Source of the DNA: an uncultured Pseudoxanthomonas sp.
GTDB taxonomy: Bacteria > Pseudomonadota > Gammaproteobacteria > Xanthomonadales > Xanthomonadaceae
Direction of reading: 5' to 3'
Length of the DNA stretch: 21,658 nucleotides
Assembly (NCBI GenBank): GCA_937975725.1
Contig: CALJUL010000135.1
Coordinates: 1 to 21,658, forward strand
A program made the translations under genes and the position numbers. Below the pieces are notes generated by a model. The model was not told the origin of the DNA, ran no database searches, and saw only the letters and a list, made by a program, of their open reading frames with translations. The stretch's first letter is position 1. Each line of letters opens with the position of its first letter. This document shows positions 14,503 through 21,528 of this stretch, piece by piece.

Positions 14503-14530
14503 AAAAAAAGACCCCCGCGCGAGGCGGGGG
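14503..14530 (-). terminator. Rho-independent terminator of the sigma-PDZ operon
   Basis: On the minus strand CCCCCGC-CTCGC-GCGGGGG (7-bp stem, 14530 to 14512) is followed by TC and seven T residues (complement 14503-14509). It lies about 55 bases past the stop of the PDZ protein gene. A second stem TTGCGCGC / GCGCGCAA (14485-14504) overlaps the T-run. Confidence 0.85.
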
Positions 14531-14583
14531 AGGGATTCACGGGAGTTGCAGTTTCTGGTTGTACGGAATTGTCGGGCGCGGGC

Positions 14584-15735
14584 TCAGTGCGCGGGCGTGT
14601 CGTTGCCGTCCTTGTCCGCGGGCGCTGAGCCGGCATCGTCGTAGGTCTGCACGTTGCCGTCGGCGTCGATGGTGATGACGCGGCGGTGCTGGACGACCTT
14701 GGGCGCCTGCCCGCTGCCGCCCGGCCGCGCGTCCAGCACGAGGTGCGGCGCCGGCGACGACAGCTTCAGCGGCGCGGCCTTGGGCACCGCGATGCGCGCC
14801 GTGCGCGGCTGCCGGTCGCGCAGGAATTCCACCGCCACCTGCGCGTCTTCCGGCTTGCCGCGCAGGGCGTCCATCGCCTCGCGCGGCGTGGTCACGGCCT
14901 TGCCGTCGATCCTGCGGATCACGTCGCCGGCCTCCAGCCCTTCCAGTCCGTCGCGGGACGACAGCACCAACACGCCGGCGTCGGCGCCGAAGTAGCGGCC
15001 CAACCGCGCATCCACCGTCGCCAGGTTCAAGCCGCTCCAGCGGAAGGCTTCGGCCAGCATCGGCAACTGGCAGTCCTCGCCGGTGCAGTCCTGCAGTTTG
15101 CCAAGCCGGCGCAGTTCGCGCTGGATGCCCGGCGCGATGCCCAGGCGCAGGTCTTCCGCCGCCAGCGGTACGCCTTCCAGCCGCGGCAGCCCTTCGCCGC
15201 CGCGGAAGACGAAGACGCCGGGTGCGTCGCCGCCGGCGAAGGCCAGGCGCGGCGAGACCGCGGTGGGCGTCACCTGCACGCGCTGGCGCCGGCCGTCGCG
15301 CTGGTAGGCGAGTTCGACCGGCTTGTCCTTCTCCAGGTCGGCGACGGCGGTGCGCGCGTGTTCCAGCCGCGCGGCGGGCGTGTCACCCGCCACCGGCTTG
15401 CCGGCGATCTCGAGCAGGCGGTCGCCGGCCTTGAGGCCGGCGCGGGCGGCGCCGCTCTCCGGGGTGACGCCGGTGATGCGTACGCCGGGCTGGTCGTCGC
15501 CGGTCAACAGCACGCCCAGCCGCGGCTTGCTCAGTGCCAGGCCGTCGAGCATCAGGCGGCCGTGGGTGGCGCCGTCGCGCGAGAGTTCGGCCACGCGCTT
15601 GGCGGCGCGCTGGAGATCGGCGCGCGCGGCCTGGAGTTCCTTGTCGCGGGCGTCGTCGGGCGCCTGCGCACCGGCGGCCGCGGGCCAGGCCAGCGCCAGG
15701 GCGATCAGGAGGCGGGAAAGGGGAAACGGCGTCAT
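14584..15735 (-). CDS. Secreted double-PDZ-domain protein
   Basis: 383 residues. Signal peptide MTPFPLSRLLIALALAWPAAAGA, cleaved around residue 23. A short coiled region (about 28-55) comes next. Then PDZ 1 (about 70-158: RLGVLLTGDDQPGVRITGV, AGLKAGDRLLEIAGKPV), a linker with two cysteines in QDCTGEDCQLP (217-222) that could form a disulfide, and PDZ 2 (about 244-318: GADAGVLVLSSRDG, GLEAGDVIRRIDGKAV). The charged, low-complexity C-terminus ends in DKDGNDTPAH. There is no protease domain, so it is not a DegP/HtrA enzyme but looks like a periplasmic ligand-binding or adaptor protein. I choose the ATG at 15735, with GAGGA 6 bases upstream; a start at 15762 lacks a ribosome site and disrupts the signal peptide. 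It is the last gene of the sigma/anti-sigma operon and may be its sensor or main target. Confidence 0.85.
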   Translation of the reverse strand: MTPFPLSRLLIALALAWPAAAGAQAPDDARDKELQAARADLQRAAKRVAELSRDGATHGRLMLDGLALSKPRLGVLLTGDDQPGVRITGVTPESGAARAGLKAGDRLLEIAGKPVAGDTPAARLEHARTAVADLEKDKPVELAYQRDGRRQRVQVTPTAVSPRLAFAGGDAPGVFVFRGGEGLPRLEGVPLAAEDLRLGIAPGIQRELRRLGKLQDCTGEDCQLPMLAEAFRWSGLNLATVDARLGRYFGADAGVLVLSSRDGLEGLEAGDVIRRIDGKAVTTPREAMDALRGKPEDAQVAVEFLRDRQPRTARIAVPKAAPLKLSSPAPHLVLDARPGGSGQAPKVVQHRRVITIDADGNVQTYDDAGSAPADKDGNDTPAH

Positions 15736-15754
15736 CGGTGTCCTCGCGTCGTCG

Positions 15755-15782
15755 TGAGTCAATAGATATGAGTCAATAGATA
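15755..15782. repeat. Perfect 14-bp tandem duplication over a stop codon
   Basis: TGAGTCAATAGATA occurs twice head to tail (15755-15768 and 15769-15782). The stop codon of the anti-sigma gene (complement 15773-15775) lies in one copy. The other copy supplies a stop in a second frame (complement 15759-15761). It fills the gap before the PDZ gene. Confidence 0.9.
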
Positions 15783-16546
15783 GTGGTGTCGCTGGAAGGG
15801 CCGTCGTCGCGGTAGGCGATCTGCCAGCGCTGGGTGGTCTGCACCCCGGTCAGTTGCCGCAGCGTGTCCACCCGCTGCTGCCACAGGTCCGTGCGCGCGC
15901 CGGCCGGCAGGCGGGGCTGCGAAAGCGCGGCGTCGATGCCGGCCACCCGTTCCTGCAGGCTGGCCGACAGCGCCAGCGCCGCGGCATCGGCGACGCCGGG
16001 TTCCGGCAGGTGCGACAGCACCGCTTCCAGTTGCGCGGATTCGGCGTACAGCGCATCGAGGGCGTCGGCGTCGGCGGCACCAGCACCAGTGCGCGCAACG
16101 GAGCGGGAAGGCGATGCGGCGCGCCGCGGCATCGTGGCCGGCAGTGCCGTGTCCGCTGCCGGAGCTGGCGTGTTCACGGCGATGAGAGGCGCGTCGCCCT
16201 GCGTTGCCGACGCCGGCGATGGCATGGCATCGCCGGGCGTACTGCCGGTTACCGAAGCGGGCGCGTCCTGCACCGCAGCGGTCGCCGGAGGCGGCGCGCC
16301 TTCGTGCACGGCCGGCGTGGTTGGCCAGCGCGCGAACGGCACCACCGCGAGCAGCACCAGTGCGGCGGCGAGAGCGAGCGCCGGCCTGCGCCAGGACGCC
16401 ATCGACCGTGACTGCGCCTTCGCCGGCGGCGGCAGGCGTTCGGCCAGACGCTGCCAACCGTCGGCCGGCGGCGTTTCCGGCGGCAGGGCCGCGAAGGCTT
16501 CGCCCCAGTCGCGGGGGAAGGCGTCGGGTGCGCGGGAATCAGGCAT
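15773..16546 (-). CDS. Single-pass membrane protein, putative anti-sigma factor
   Basis: 257 residues. The cytoplasmic N-terminus (1-54) is followed by one membrane segment (about 55-71, PALALAAALVLLAVVPF) after SWRR. A long Ala/Pro/Thr-rich periplasmic linker (75-150) precedes a helical domain (about 155-235). No recognised zinc-binding anti-sigma motif (HxxxCxxC) is present. The call rests on position: its ATG overlaps the last 8 bases of the ECF sigma gene, giving translational coupling, and it has the cytoplasm-membrane-periplasm layout of anti-sigma factors. Residues 25-45 (PADGWQRLAERLPPP) form the likely sigma-contact helix (inference). An alternative is a structural envelope protein that only shares the operon. 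The tandem 14-bp duplication ends the gene. Confidence 0.6.
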   Translation of the reverse strand: MPDSRAPDAFPRDWGEAFAALPPETPPADGWQRLAERLPPPAKAQSRSMASWRRPALALAAALVLLAVVPFARWPTTPAVHEGAPPPATAAVQDAPASVTGSTPGDAMPSPASATQGDAPLIAVNTPAPAADTALPATMPRRAASPSRSVARTGAGAADADALDALYAESAQLEAVLSHLPEPGVADAAALALSASLQERVAGIDAALSQPRLPAGARTDLWQQRVDTLRQLTGVQTTQRWQIAYRDDGPSSDTTIY

Positions 16547-17153
16547 GGGCGGGTTCCTCGATCCGCAACAGTGCGCGCAGGCGGCGGGTGCCGCGCGACA
16601 ACTGTGATTTGGAGAAGCTGGGCGTGCGCTGCATGAGGGCGGCGATCTCCTCGTGCGTGTAGCCCTCGGCGTGGTACAGCCACAGCACGCTGCGGGTGGC
16701 CGGCGGCAGGCTGTCCAGCGCGCGCTGCAACAGCGCCGCGTCGGCGGCGGCGGGTGGCGGCAGGCCGTCGTCCACGGGCAGGCCGTCCTCGTCCACTGCG
16801 ATCTCCGTCACCAGCCGCTTGTCGCGGCGCAGGCGCAGCAGCGCTTCGTTCACCGCGATCTGGCGCAGCCAGCCCCAGAACGGGCTGTCGCCACGGAAGT
16901 CGGGCAGGTGGTGGAAGAGCTTGAGCATGGTGTCCTGAAGGACGTCGCTGGCCGCCTCGCGGTCGCCGCAGATCCGCAGTGCCAGTGTGAACACCGGGCG
17001 CTCGAAGCGGCGGTAGATTTGCCCGAACGCCTCCCGGCAGCCCGCGCGGGCGCGGGTGACCAGGGTTTCCGGCACATCGATGGCGAATTGCGACCTGGGC
17101 AAGCGGGGACGGATCCGGGGGCTGTCGACGGAAAGGGATGCCGCAGCGGGCAA
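16539..17153 (-). CDS. ECF-subfamily RNA polymerase sigma factor
   Basis: 204 residues. Sigma region 2 spans about 42-112 (AFGQIYRRFERPVFTLALRICGD, ASDVLQDTMLKLFHHLPDFRG, FWGWLRQIAVNEALLRLRR), with the DVLQDT -10 binding and core-binding residues. Region 4 spans about 142-196 (ALDSLPPATRSVLWLYHAEGYTHEEIAALM, then the recognition helix SKSQLSRGTRRLRALL). The open frame has no ATG near the front. I use the TTG at 17153, while a second TTG at 17102 would shorten the protein by 17 residues and keep all domains. No clear ribosome site supports either. A GGAACTT sequence upstream (complement 17173-17179) resembles ECF -35 boxes and may allow autoregulation. It is first in a three-gene operon with the membrane protein and the PDZ protein, divergent from qmcA. 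Confidence 0.9.
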   Translation of the reverse strand: MPAAASLSVDSPRIRPRLPRSQFAIDVPETLVTRARAGCREAFGQIYRRFERPVFTLALRICGDREAASDVLQDTMLKLFHHLPDFRGDSPFWGWLRQIAVNEALLRLRRDKRLVTEIAVDEDGLPVDDGLPPPAAADAALLQRALDSLPPATRSVLWLYHAEGYTHEEIAALMQRTPSFSKSQLSRGTRRLRALLRIEEPAHA

Positions 17154-17172
17154 TACCGTCGCACCGGCGCGG

Positions 17173-17179
17173 AAGTTCC
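17173..17179 (-). promoter_or_regulatory. Possible ECF-type -35 element upstream of the sigma gene
   Basis: GGAACTT on the minus strand matches the -35 core (GGAAC) recognised by many ECF sigma factors. I could not fit a convincing -10 at 16-17 bases. If it is real, transcription would start near 17147, which favours the downstream TTG start. Confidence 0.25.
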
Positions 17180-17203
17180 TGCGGCCGGCGCCGCCGCCAT
17201 GCC

Positions 17204-17209
17204 TATAAT
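17204..17209 (+). promoter_or_regulatory. -10 box of the qmcA-nfeD unit
   Basis: Perfect TATAAT with a predicted start near 17216, giving a leader of about 22 bases that contains the GGGGAGG ribosome site. The -35 is poor. Confidence 0.65.
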
Positions 17210-17238
17210 CGGTCCATCTTCACGGGGAGGAACGCAAC

Positions 17239-18213
17239 ATGGACTTGGGTCTTTCGGCATTCGTGGTCGCGGCGGTGATGCTGTTCATCGTGGTCACCTT
17301 CTTCAAGGGCGTCCGCGTGGTGCCGCAGGGGTACGAGTACACGGTCGAGCATTTCGGCAGGTACACCCACACCATGTCGCCGGGCCTGCATTTCCTGATC
17401 CCGTACATGCAGAGCATCGGCCGCAAGGTCAACATGATGGAGCAGGTGTTCGAAGTGCCGTCGCAGGACGTCATCACCAAGGACAACGCGGTGGTGAAGG
17501 TGGACGGGGTGGTGTTCTTCCAGGTGCTGGACGCGGCCAAGGCCGCCTACGAGGTCTCCAGCCTGGACCAGGCGATGATCGCCCTGGTGCAGACCAACAT
17601 CCGCACCGTGATCGGTTCGATGGACCTGGACGAGTCGCTCAGCCAGCGCGAGACCATCAACGCCAAGCTGCTGGGCGTGGTGGACCACGCCACCAGTCCG
17701 TGGGGCGTGAAGGTCAACCGCATCGAGATCAAGGACATCCAGCCGCCGCGCGACCTGGTGGACGCCATGGCCCGGCAGATGAAGGCCGAGCGCGACAAGC
17801 GCGCCTCGATCCTGGAAGCCGAGGGCGCGCGCCAGTCCGAGATCCTGCGCGCCGAGGGCGAGAAGCAGGGCGCCATCCTGGAGGCCGAGGGCAAGCGCGA
17901 GGCCGCCTACCGGGAGGCCGAGGCGCGCGAACGCCTGGCCGAGGCCGAGGCCAAGGCCACCGAGCTAGTTTCCAACGCCATCGCCCAGGGCGACGTGCAG
18001 GCGATCAACTACTTCATCGCGCAGAAGTACGTGGAAGCGTTCAAGGAACTGGCCAAGGCGCCCAACCAGAAGTTCGTGCTGATGCCGATGGAAGCCAGCG
18101 GCATGATCGGCTCCATCGCCGGCATCGCCGAACTGGCCAAGGACGCGCTCGGCCGGCAGCAGGCCGCCGCCCCGTCCGGCGGCGCACGCCCGCCGCGCAT
18201 CCCCGGAGGTTGA
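17239..18213 (+). CDS. qmcA: SPFH/stomatin-like membrane protein, QmcA type
   Basis: 324 residues. An N-terminal membrane anchor (about 6-22) is followed by the SPFH (band 7) domain (about 25-185: VPQGYEYTVEHFGRYTHTMSPGLHFLIPY, VFEVPSQDVITKDNAVVKVDGVVFF, AMIALVQTNIRTVIGSMDLDESLSQR, WGVKVNRIEIKDIQPP). A helical, Glu/Ala-rich coiled region (about 185-255) carries repeated (L)-x-AEG-x-(R/K) units: ILEAEGARQ, ILRAEGEKQ, ILEAEGKRE. The C-terminal tail is Ala/Gly/Pro rich. Proteins of this type assemble into large cage-like membrane rings and often partner with NfeD. QmcA of E. coli is linked to membrane-protein quality control. GGGGAGGA precedes the ATG by 8 bases. The next gene, nfeD, starts one base after the stop. 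Confidence 0.93.
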   Translation: MDLGLSAFVVAAVMLFIVVTFFKGVRVVPQGYEYTVEHFGRYTHTMSPGLHFLIPYMQSIGRKVNMMEQVFEVPSQDVITKDNAVVKVDGVVFFQVLDAAKAAYEVSSLDQAMIALVQTNIRTVIGSMDLDESLSQRETINAKLLGVVDHATSPWGVKVNRIEIKDIQPPRDLVDAMARQMKAERDKRASILEAEGARQSEILRAEGEKQGAILEAEGKREAAYREAEARERLAEAEAKATELVSNAIAQGDVQAINYFIAQKYVEAFKELAKAPNQKFVLMPMEASGMIGSIAGIAELAKDALGRQQAAAPSGGARPPRIPGG

Positions 18214-18214
18214 G

Positions 18215-18646
18215 ATGAGCTTCAAGCTCGCGTTCTGGGCGGTCGCCGCGCTGGTGCTGTTCGCCGCCGAAGCGCTGGCGCCCGGCGCCTTCATGCTGTG
18301 GTTCGGCTTCGCCGCTGCGGCGATGGCGCTGGTGGTGCTGGCGGTGCCCGGCATCGGCTGGCTGGCGCAGGCGATCCTGTTCTCCGTGCTGGCGGTCATC
18401 TCGGTGGCGATCTACCGCAAGTGGTTCCGCGGCAAGGGCCGGCAGAGCGACAAGCCGCTGCTCAACCGCCGCGCCGAGCAGTTGATCGGCACGGTGGCCG
18501 TGCTGGACCAGGCCATCGCCGGCGGCCGCGGGCGGGTGAAGATCGACGATGCGTTCTGGACGGTGCAGGGTCCTGACCTGCCGGAGGGCGCCCGCGTGCG
18601 GGTGGTGGCGGTGGACGGCATGGCGTTGAAGGTGCAGGAAGCCTGA
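18215..18646 (+). CDS. nfeD: NfeD-family membrane protein (short form)
   Basis: 143 residues. Two or three membrane segments (about 5-22, 24-42 and 45-65, separated by short Gly-Pro turns) are followed by a soluble C-terminal OB-fold-like domain (about 85-142: AEQLIGTVAVLDQAIAGGRGRVKIDDAFWTVQGPDLPEGARVRVVAVDGMALKV). The DAFWTV and G-x-x-V-x-V-x-x-V-D-G patterns are NfeD hallmarks. The protein lacks the serine protease domain of long NfeD forms. It partners with the SPFH protein encoded one base upstream, and the ribosome site GGAGG lies inside the qmcA 3' end, so translation is coupled. Cellular role: membrane protein quality control or envelope organisation, by analogy. Confidence 0.92.
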   Translation: MSFKLAFWAVAALVLFAAEALAPGAFMLWFGFAAAAMALVVLAVPGIGWLAQAILFSVLAVISVAIYRKWFRGKGRQSDKPLLNRRAEQLIGTVAVLDQAIAGGRGRVKIDDAFWTVQGPDLPEGARVRVVAVDGMALKVQEA

Positions 18647-18959
18647 GAAACGCGGGCATGCGCCGCACGGCCCGGCGCATGCCAACGGGAGTGGCGTTGG
18701 CGCCGGTGCAGCTCTCGAGCCGCCGGCAGTGGCGCGCTCTCCCGCCGATGGCACCGCGTCCCTCGATCCCTGGCGGCCACGCTCGTCCATGCAAGGAATG
18801 ACGCGGCAGCGCGCATTTCCCCGCGAGTGCGCGCCGCCCGTTGCCGTCGAGGCCACCGGCCATTGCCTGCGCCCCGATTGCCCGCTTTCCGCACAGTCGC
18901 TGCGCCGGGCATGCCGGGTCTGGGATAATGGCGCCTTTCCTCGAAGGTTGCCGGACGCC
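18647..18959. other. Gene-free spacer between nfeD and gcvT
   Basis: 313 bases. It holds a perfect 10-bp inverted repeat GGCATGCGCC / GGCGCATGCC (18655-18664 and 18674-18683, 9-base loop) right after nfeD, without a T-run. At its right end is an extended -10, TGGGATAAT, for gcvT. Between them I see GC-rich sequence with no convincing small gene and no glycine riboswitch consensus. Confidence 0.6.
18924..18929 (+). promoter_or_regulatory. -10 element of gcvT
   Basis: GATAAT preceded by TG at the extended position (TGGGATAAT). The predicted start near 18936 leaves a leader of only about 24 bases, which excludes an upstream riboswitch in the transcript from this promoter. Confidence 0.5.
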
Positions 18960-20066
18960 ATGACCCAGAAGACCATCCTCAACGACACCCACCGCGCGCT
19001 CGGCGCCAAGATGGTGGACTTCGGCGGCTGGGACATGCCCATCCACTACGGTTCCCAGATCGAGGAGCACCACCAGGTGCGCCGCGACGCCGGCATGTTC
19101 GACGTCAGCCACATGACCGTGGTCGACCTGCGCGGCCCGCGCGTGCGCGAGTTCCTGCGCCGGCTGGTGGCCAACTCGGTGGACAAGCTGAAGAAGTCCG
19201 GCAAGGCGCTCTACACCTGCATGCTGGACGAACGCGGCGGGGTGATCGACGACCTCATCGTCTACTTCATGGACGAGGCGTTCTTCCGCCTGGTGGTCAA
19301 CGCCGCCACCCGCGACAAGGACCTGGCATGGATCGCGAAGCAGGCCGCTGCCTTCGGCGTGCAGGTCGCCGAGCGCCCGGAGTTCGCCATGATCGCCGTG
19401 CAGGGTCCGACCGCGCGCGAGCGCGTGCACGGCCTGCTGCGCGAACAGGACCGCGGCGCCGTCGCCAGGCTGGCGCGCTTCGCCGCCGTCGAGGCGCAGA
19501 GCGCGACCGGCGTGCCGCTGTTCGTCGCCCGCACCGGCTACACCGGCGAGGACGGCTACGAGATCGTGCTGCCGCAGGCCGAGGCGGTGGCGTTCTGGAA
19601 CGCGCTGCTGGAAGCCGGGGTGAAGCCGGCCGGCCTGGGCGCGCGCGACACCCTGCGCCTGGAAGCCGGCATGAACCTCTACGGCCAGGACATGGACGAA
19701 TCCGTATCGCCCTACGAAGCCGCGCTGGCCTGGACGGTCGCGCTGGACGAAGGGCGCGACTTCATCGGCCGCGGCGTGCTGGAAGCGCAGGCCGCCGGCG
19801 GCGCGCCGCGGCAGATGATCGGCCTGGTGATGGACGAGAAGGGCGTGCTGCGCCACGGGCAGAAGGTGCTGACCGCCAACGGCGACGGCGAGATCCTCTC
19901 CGGCACGTTCTCGCCGACGCTGGGCAAGGCCATCGCGTTCGCGCGGGTGCCGGCGGGCGAGCCCGGCGACGTGCGGGTGGACATCCGCGGCAAGGAAGTG
20001 CCGGTGCGGGTGGTCAGGTTCCCGTTCGTGCGCGAAGGCCAGGCGCAGCCCGGCGTGCTGGCGTGA
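18960..20066 (+). CDS. gcvT: Aminomethyltransferase, T protein of the glycine cleavage system
   Basis: 368 residues, matching the usual 360-375. Transfers the methylene group from the aminomethyl-lipoyl arm of GcvH to tetrahydrofolate and releases ammonia. Recognised blocks: KTILNDTHRALGAKMVDFGGWDMPIHYG, EEHHQVRRDAGMFDVSHM, GKALYTCMLDERGGVIDDLIVYF, VQGPTARERV, RTGYTGEDGYEI, GLGARDTLRLEAGMNLYGQDMDE and GTFSPTLGKAIAFARV. These cover the folate-binding N-terminal and the C-terminal barrel domains. The ATG at 18960 is preceded by GAAGG about 10 bases upstream. A longer frame back to 18729 is not coding. It is followed by gcvH after 79 bases on the same strand. Confidence 0.96.
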   Translation: MTQKTILNDTHRALGAKMVDFGGWDMPIHYGSQIEEHHQVRRDAGMFDVSHMTVVDLRGPRVREFLRRLVANSVDKLKKSGKALYTCMLDERGGVIDDLIVYFMDEAFFRLVVNAATRDKDLAWIAKQAAAFGVQVAERPEFAMIAVQGPTARERVHGLLREQDRGAVARLARFAAVEAQSATGVPLFVARTGYTGEDGYEIVLPQAEAVAFWNALLEAGVKPAGLGARDTLRLEAGMNLYGQDMDESVSPYEAALAWTVALDEGRDFIGRGVLEAQAAGGAPRQMIGLVMDEKGVLRHGQKVLTANGDGEILSGTFSPTLGKAIAFARVPAGEPGDVRVDIRGKEVPVRVVRFPFVREGQAQPGVLA

Positions 20067-20097
20067 GGCGCGCCCGATGCAGCGCCTGCGCACTCCG

Positions 20098-20104
20098 TTA
20101 AACT
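20098..20104 (+). promoter_or_regulatory. Possible -10 element of gcvH
   Basis: TTAAACT in the 79-base gap contains TAAACT (four of six to consensus) and would start a leader of about 35 bases. It may add to read-through from gcvT. Confidence 0.3.
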
Positions 20105-20145
20105 AGCCCCCCATCCCGACCCTCGGCACCACACCGGAGCACCCC

Positions 20146-20541
20146 ATGAGCGAGATTCCCGGCGATCTGAAATTCCTCAAGTCCCACGAATGGGCCCGCG
20201 TCGAAGGCGGCGGCCGCGTCACCGTGGGCATTTCCGACCACGCGCAGGGCCTGCTGGGCGACCTGGTCTACGTCGAGTTGCCCAACGTCGGCGACCGCGT
20301 CGAAGCCGGCACCGCCAGCGCGGTGGTGGAATCGGTGAAGGCGGCGTCGGACGTCTACAGCCCGGTCACCGGCAAGGTGGTCGAGGTCAACGCCGCGCTG
20401 TCCGACAAGCCGGAGACCATCAACGAGGATGCCTACGGCGAAGGCTGGATCTTCGTGGTCGAGGCCGAGGAGCCGGACCAGCTCAACGAGCTGCTGTCGC
20501 CCGACGACTACGCCGAGCTGATCGAAAACGACGACCACTGA
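20146..20541 (+). CDS. gcvH: Glycine cleavage system H protein (lipoyl carrier)
   Basis: 131 residues, the usual size. Carries the aminomethyl intermediate between GcvP, GcvT and lipoamide dehydrogenase. The lipoylation site is Lys65 in AVVESVKAASDVYSPV. GISDHAQGLLGDLVYVELPNVG and INEDAYGEGWIFVVE are the conserved strands of the lipoyl fold. The start MSEIPGDLKFLKSHEWA is typical, with CGGAG about 6 bases upstream. The gene ends before a strong terminator, so gcvP, the decarboxylase, is not part of this cluster. Confidence 0.97.
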   Translation: MSEIPGDLKFLKSHEWARVEGGGRVTVGISDHAQGLLGDLVYVELPNVGDRVEAGTASAVVESVKAASDVYSPVTGKVVEVNAALSDKPETINEDAYGEGWIFVVEAEEPDQLNELLSPDDYAELIENDDH

Positions 20542-20562
20542 GCCACCCATCGCTCCGGCCCG

Positions 20563-20605
20563 AAGGCCGGCGGACGCGGAATCCACCGCGACCGCCGGCC
20601 TTTTT
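20563..20605 (+). terminator. Rho-independent terminator after gcvH
   Basis: AAGGCCGGCGG (20563-20573) pairs perfectly with CCGCCGGCCTT (20592-20602). An inner CGCGG / CCGCG stem has a 6-base loop. TTTTT follows directly (20601-20605). It closes the gcvT-gcvH unit. Confidence 0.92.
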
Positions 20606-21136
20606 CTTTGCCTTCCCGGCAGCGTGCGCCGCCGCCAAGAGTGACAGCGAGGCAACGCGAAGCCGGACGGCGACCGCCGTGCGAGGCGAACGCCGACGAC
20701 CGGCAGACGCTTTCCAGCGCCGGCGAACGTGCGCCGGAATCCCGGCGCGGCGACGCGCTCGGCGTGCGCACCGCATGCGCCGAACGCCGTCGCGACCACC
20801 GCATGGCGGCCATCGCGACGAAATTTTTTTGCGCAAATCGGCGCATCCGGGCTTGTGCGACGCGAAATCCGGCACCCTTCCGGGAATTTTTTTTAGCCGC
20901 CGTTCAAGCCGCGAAGACCGTGCCGGAAGCGCATGCGCGGCAGTGCCGATGCCGGCGTCGCGGACGGAGCACGGAATGCCGTCGAAAAAAAACCGCTTCT
21001 TTTCCGCTGTTTTTTTCATGCGTGCCGGAACGCGCGGCGTCCAGCGTCCGCCAGCGCCGCATGCACCGCCGCCCTTGCGCGCGGCGATGGGTGCGGGCGA
21101 GGCGACGGCCGGCGCGAAAAAAAACGCGCGCGGGTG

Positions 21137-21165
21137 TTGACACCTCGAAAAACCGTCATTAGGTT
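21137..21165 (+). promoter_or_regulatory. Promoter candidate with consensus -35
   Basis: TTGACA (21137-21142), 17-base spacer, TAGGTT (21160-21165). The -35 is perfect and the -10 is three of six. The predicted start near 21172 would give about 357 bases of untranslated leader before the histone-like ATG. Confidence 0.45.
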
Positions 21166-21310
21166 TCGCCCCAAGCAGAGCATGCTGCGGAAGCGAGTGA
21201 GTCGGATCAACACGACAGCGCGAGAGACAACACAACCAATCGTCCGCACCGGAAGCACGGTGGACGCAGGGTTTGCTTCCCCCCGAAAAACGCATCGCCC
21301 CTCTTTCCTG

Positions 21311-21339
21311 ACACCCGTGTCGCCGCGCGACGCGGGTGT
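21311..21339 (+). other. Strong hairpin in the histone-like gene leader
   Basis: ACACCCGTGTCG pairs with CGACGCGGGTGT over 12 bp with one G-U and a 5-base loop (CCGCG). It is followed by TCGCGTATTTGT, which is not a clean T-run. It could end a small RNA starting near 21172 or structure the leader. Confidence 0.5.
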
Positions 21340-21528
21340 TCGCGTATTTGTAGGGAGCCGGGTTTCGCACGCCCGCGCCCCTGGGGAATCCGCATCGCCG
21401 CGCGTGTCGCGGCGGCGGCTGCCGGCGGGTCCGACTCCCGCGGCGTTTCTTGCAACTGGGCCTGCCTGCGGGCAGATGTGCTGTACCAGACGTAACAACC
21501 CATAGTTCTACTGACGAGGAGCCATCAC

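Larger units (their letters stand above)
20606..21528. other. Long gene-poor spacer with A/T tracts before the histone-like gene
   Basis: 923 bases with no frame that looks like a protein family member; the open frames present are arginine-rich products of GC bias. Distinct content: five homopolymer tracts in GC-rich DNA (T7 at 20824-20830, T8 at 20887-20894, A8 at 20985-20992, T7 at 21010-21016, A8 at 21117-21124). There is a consensus -35 promoter at 21137, a 12-bp stem hairpin at 21311-21339, and smaller hairpins at 21397-21413 and 21462-21475. It may be a long leader, a small-RNA locus or a binding region for nucleoid proteins (inference). Confidence 0.6.

Noticed and set aside
18647..18959. 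Glycine riboswitch upstream of gcvT
   Set aside because: The tandem aptamer core sequences are absent. The CGAAGG near 18941 is just the ribosome-site region.
20824..20894. T7 and T8 runs as Rho-independent terminators
   Set aside because: No stable hairpin precedes either run, and the strong gcvH terminator already lies upstream.
20608..21505. Arginine-rich open frames in the spacer as genes
   Set aside because: No ribosome sites, no family resemblance, and translations run through the homopolymer tracts. They look like composition artefacts.
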